Assembly: GCF_900107625.1 (NCBI RefSeq)
Contig: NZ_FNQK01000004.1
Location: 62,001-126,000, forward strand
Direction: 5' to 3'
DNA length: 64,000 bases
Source of the DNA: Bizionia paragorgiae
GTDB taxonomy: Bacteria; Bacteroidota; Bacteroidia; Flavobacteriales; Flavobacteriaceae
Shown: piece after piece, positions 63,818 through 64,000 of the stretch
Layout: each line of letters starts with the position of its first letter
Numbering within the stretch: position 1 is the stretch's first letter
Notes under the pieces: model-generated
The model's database searches: none
What the model was told of the DNA's origin: nothing
What the model saw: the letters and a program-made list of their open reading frames with translations, nothing else
Made by a program: the position numbers and the translations under genes

Positions 63818-64000
63818 TTAATTTCCATTTAAGTAATCATATTTCATAATTTCATCAAATTCATCGTCAATATTTTCATCGAATTTTAAATTATAAAGCA
63901 TCCATTCATCTTTGCTTTTATAATATTTGAAAATAAATCGTAATGGTTGCCTATCATATTTAACCAAATACACAGAGACTTTAAGACTTTTTCCAAGAGA
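63818..64000 (-). CDS. C-terminal end of a protein of unknown function
   Basis: 61 codons open to the window edge, ending TAA at 63818. The visible part reads YDRQPLRFIFKYYKSKDEWMLYNLKFDENI and then an acidic tail (DDEFDEIMKYDY). The style, a strand with a Trp followed by LYNLKFD, resembles the last strands of small NTF2-like or DUF3887-type domains, but this is weak. Its transcript runs into leader element B. Confidence 0.5.
   Translation of the reverse strand, partial: SLGKSLKVSVYLVKYDRQPLRFIFKYYKSKDEWMLYNLKFDENIDDEFDEIMKYDYLNGN

Overview
The window comes from a low-GC marine Flavobacteriaceae-type member of the Bacteroidota. This rests on family-level recognition: Bacteroidota-style promoters (TTTG-N19-TAnnTTTG before the tRNA gene, a TTG/TAAATTTG pair before the HU gene), frequent TTG starts, and a typical set of neighbours (DUF4290, DUF4159, DUF493, START-like protein, YqgE, HU, Fmt, RecQ, MurA with Asp at the catalytic Cys position). 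No species can be named from the sequence alone.

Bases 1-34950 are mostly chromosomal housekeeping. In order they hold a BadF-type kinase fragment, gapA and pfkA, a giant TamB-like translocation protein divergent from tsaD, then ppiC-like, rsmE, DUF4159, TrmH-family, PerM-family and THUMP-like methyltransferase genes in one direction. A thiol/sulfur-themed cluster (TlpA, DsrE-like, DoxX) follows, then murA-DUF4290, and AAA-recQ-fmt, HU and yqgE. A tRNA(CAT) gene with a clean promoter and terminator is followed by 1.7 kb of non-coding repeats: four tandem ~125-140 bp hairpin units plus a fifth dispersed copy, a 238-bp duplication and a GC-rich patch. After that come a saccharopine-dehydrogenase-like gene, a ChaN/Tiki-like lipoprotein, a GH25 lysozyme and a DUF6150 repeat protein.

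Bases ~35100-58800 form a compact defence island, all on the minus strand. In transcription order it holds: a small protein and a WYL-domain regulator; an AAA ATPase carrying a DnaJ-like zinc hairpin with a partner protein; a small protein; a type I restriction-modification system (hsdM, hsdS, a PD-(D/E)XK-like protein, hsdR); a retron with a recognisable msr-msd RNA; three proteins tightly coupled to the retron RT (a degenerate histidine-kinase-like ATPase, a pseudo-receiver, and a pseudo-receiver/receiver/HEPN-like fusion); a RecD-like helicase with a TOTE-type DUF7017/S1-CSD protein; and an HNH endonuclease with a partner.

Two observations stand out. First, the retron operon looks like an uncatalogued retron type whose partners resemble a phosphorelay ending in a HEPN-type RxxxxH motif. 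Second, three operons of the island (ATPase/RM, retron, helicase/TOTE) start with the same promoter design: a 17-bp palindrome ATGCA-N7-TGCAT exactly 10 nt upstream of an -ATTTG -7 box. This suggests one regulator, plausibly the WYL protein, switches the whole island.

Bases 58800-64000 hold a block on the minus strand with an ABC transporter (FtsX-like permease and ATPase), a DUF4836 lipoprotein, a PH-domain protein and a KTSC-like secreted protein. Near-identical 136-bp leader elements stand directly upstream of the small gene at 58784 and the KTSC-like gene at 63552.
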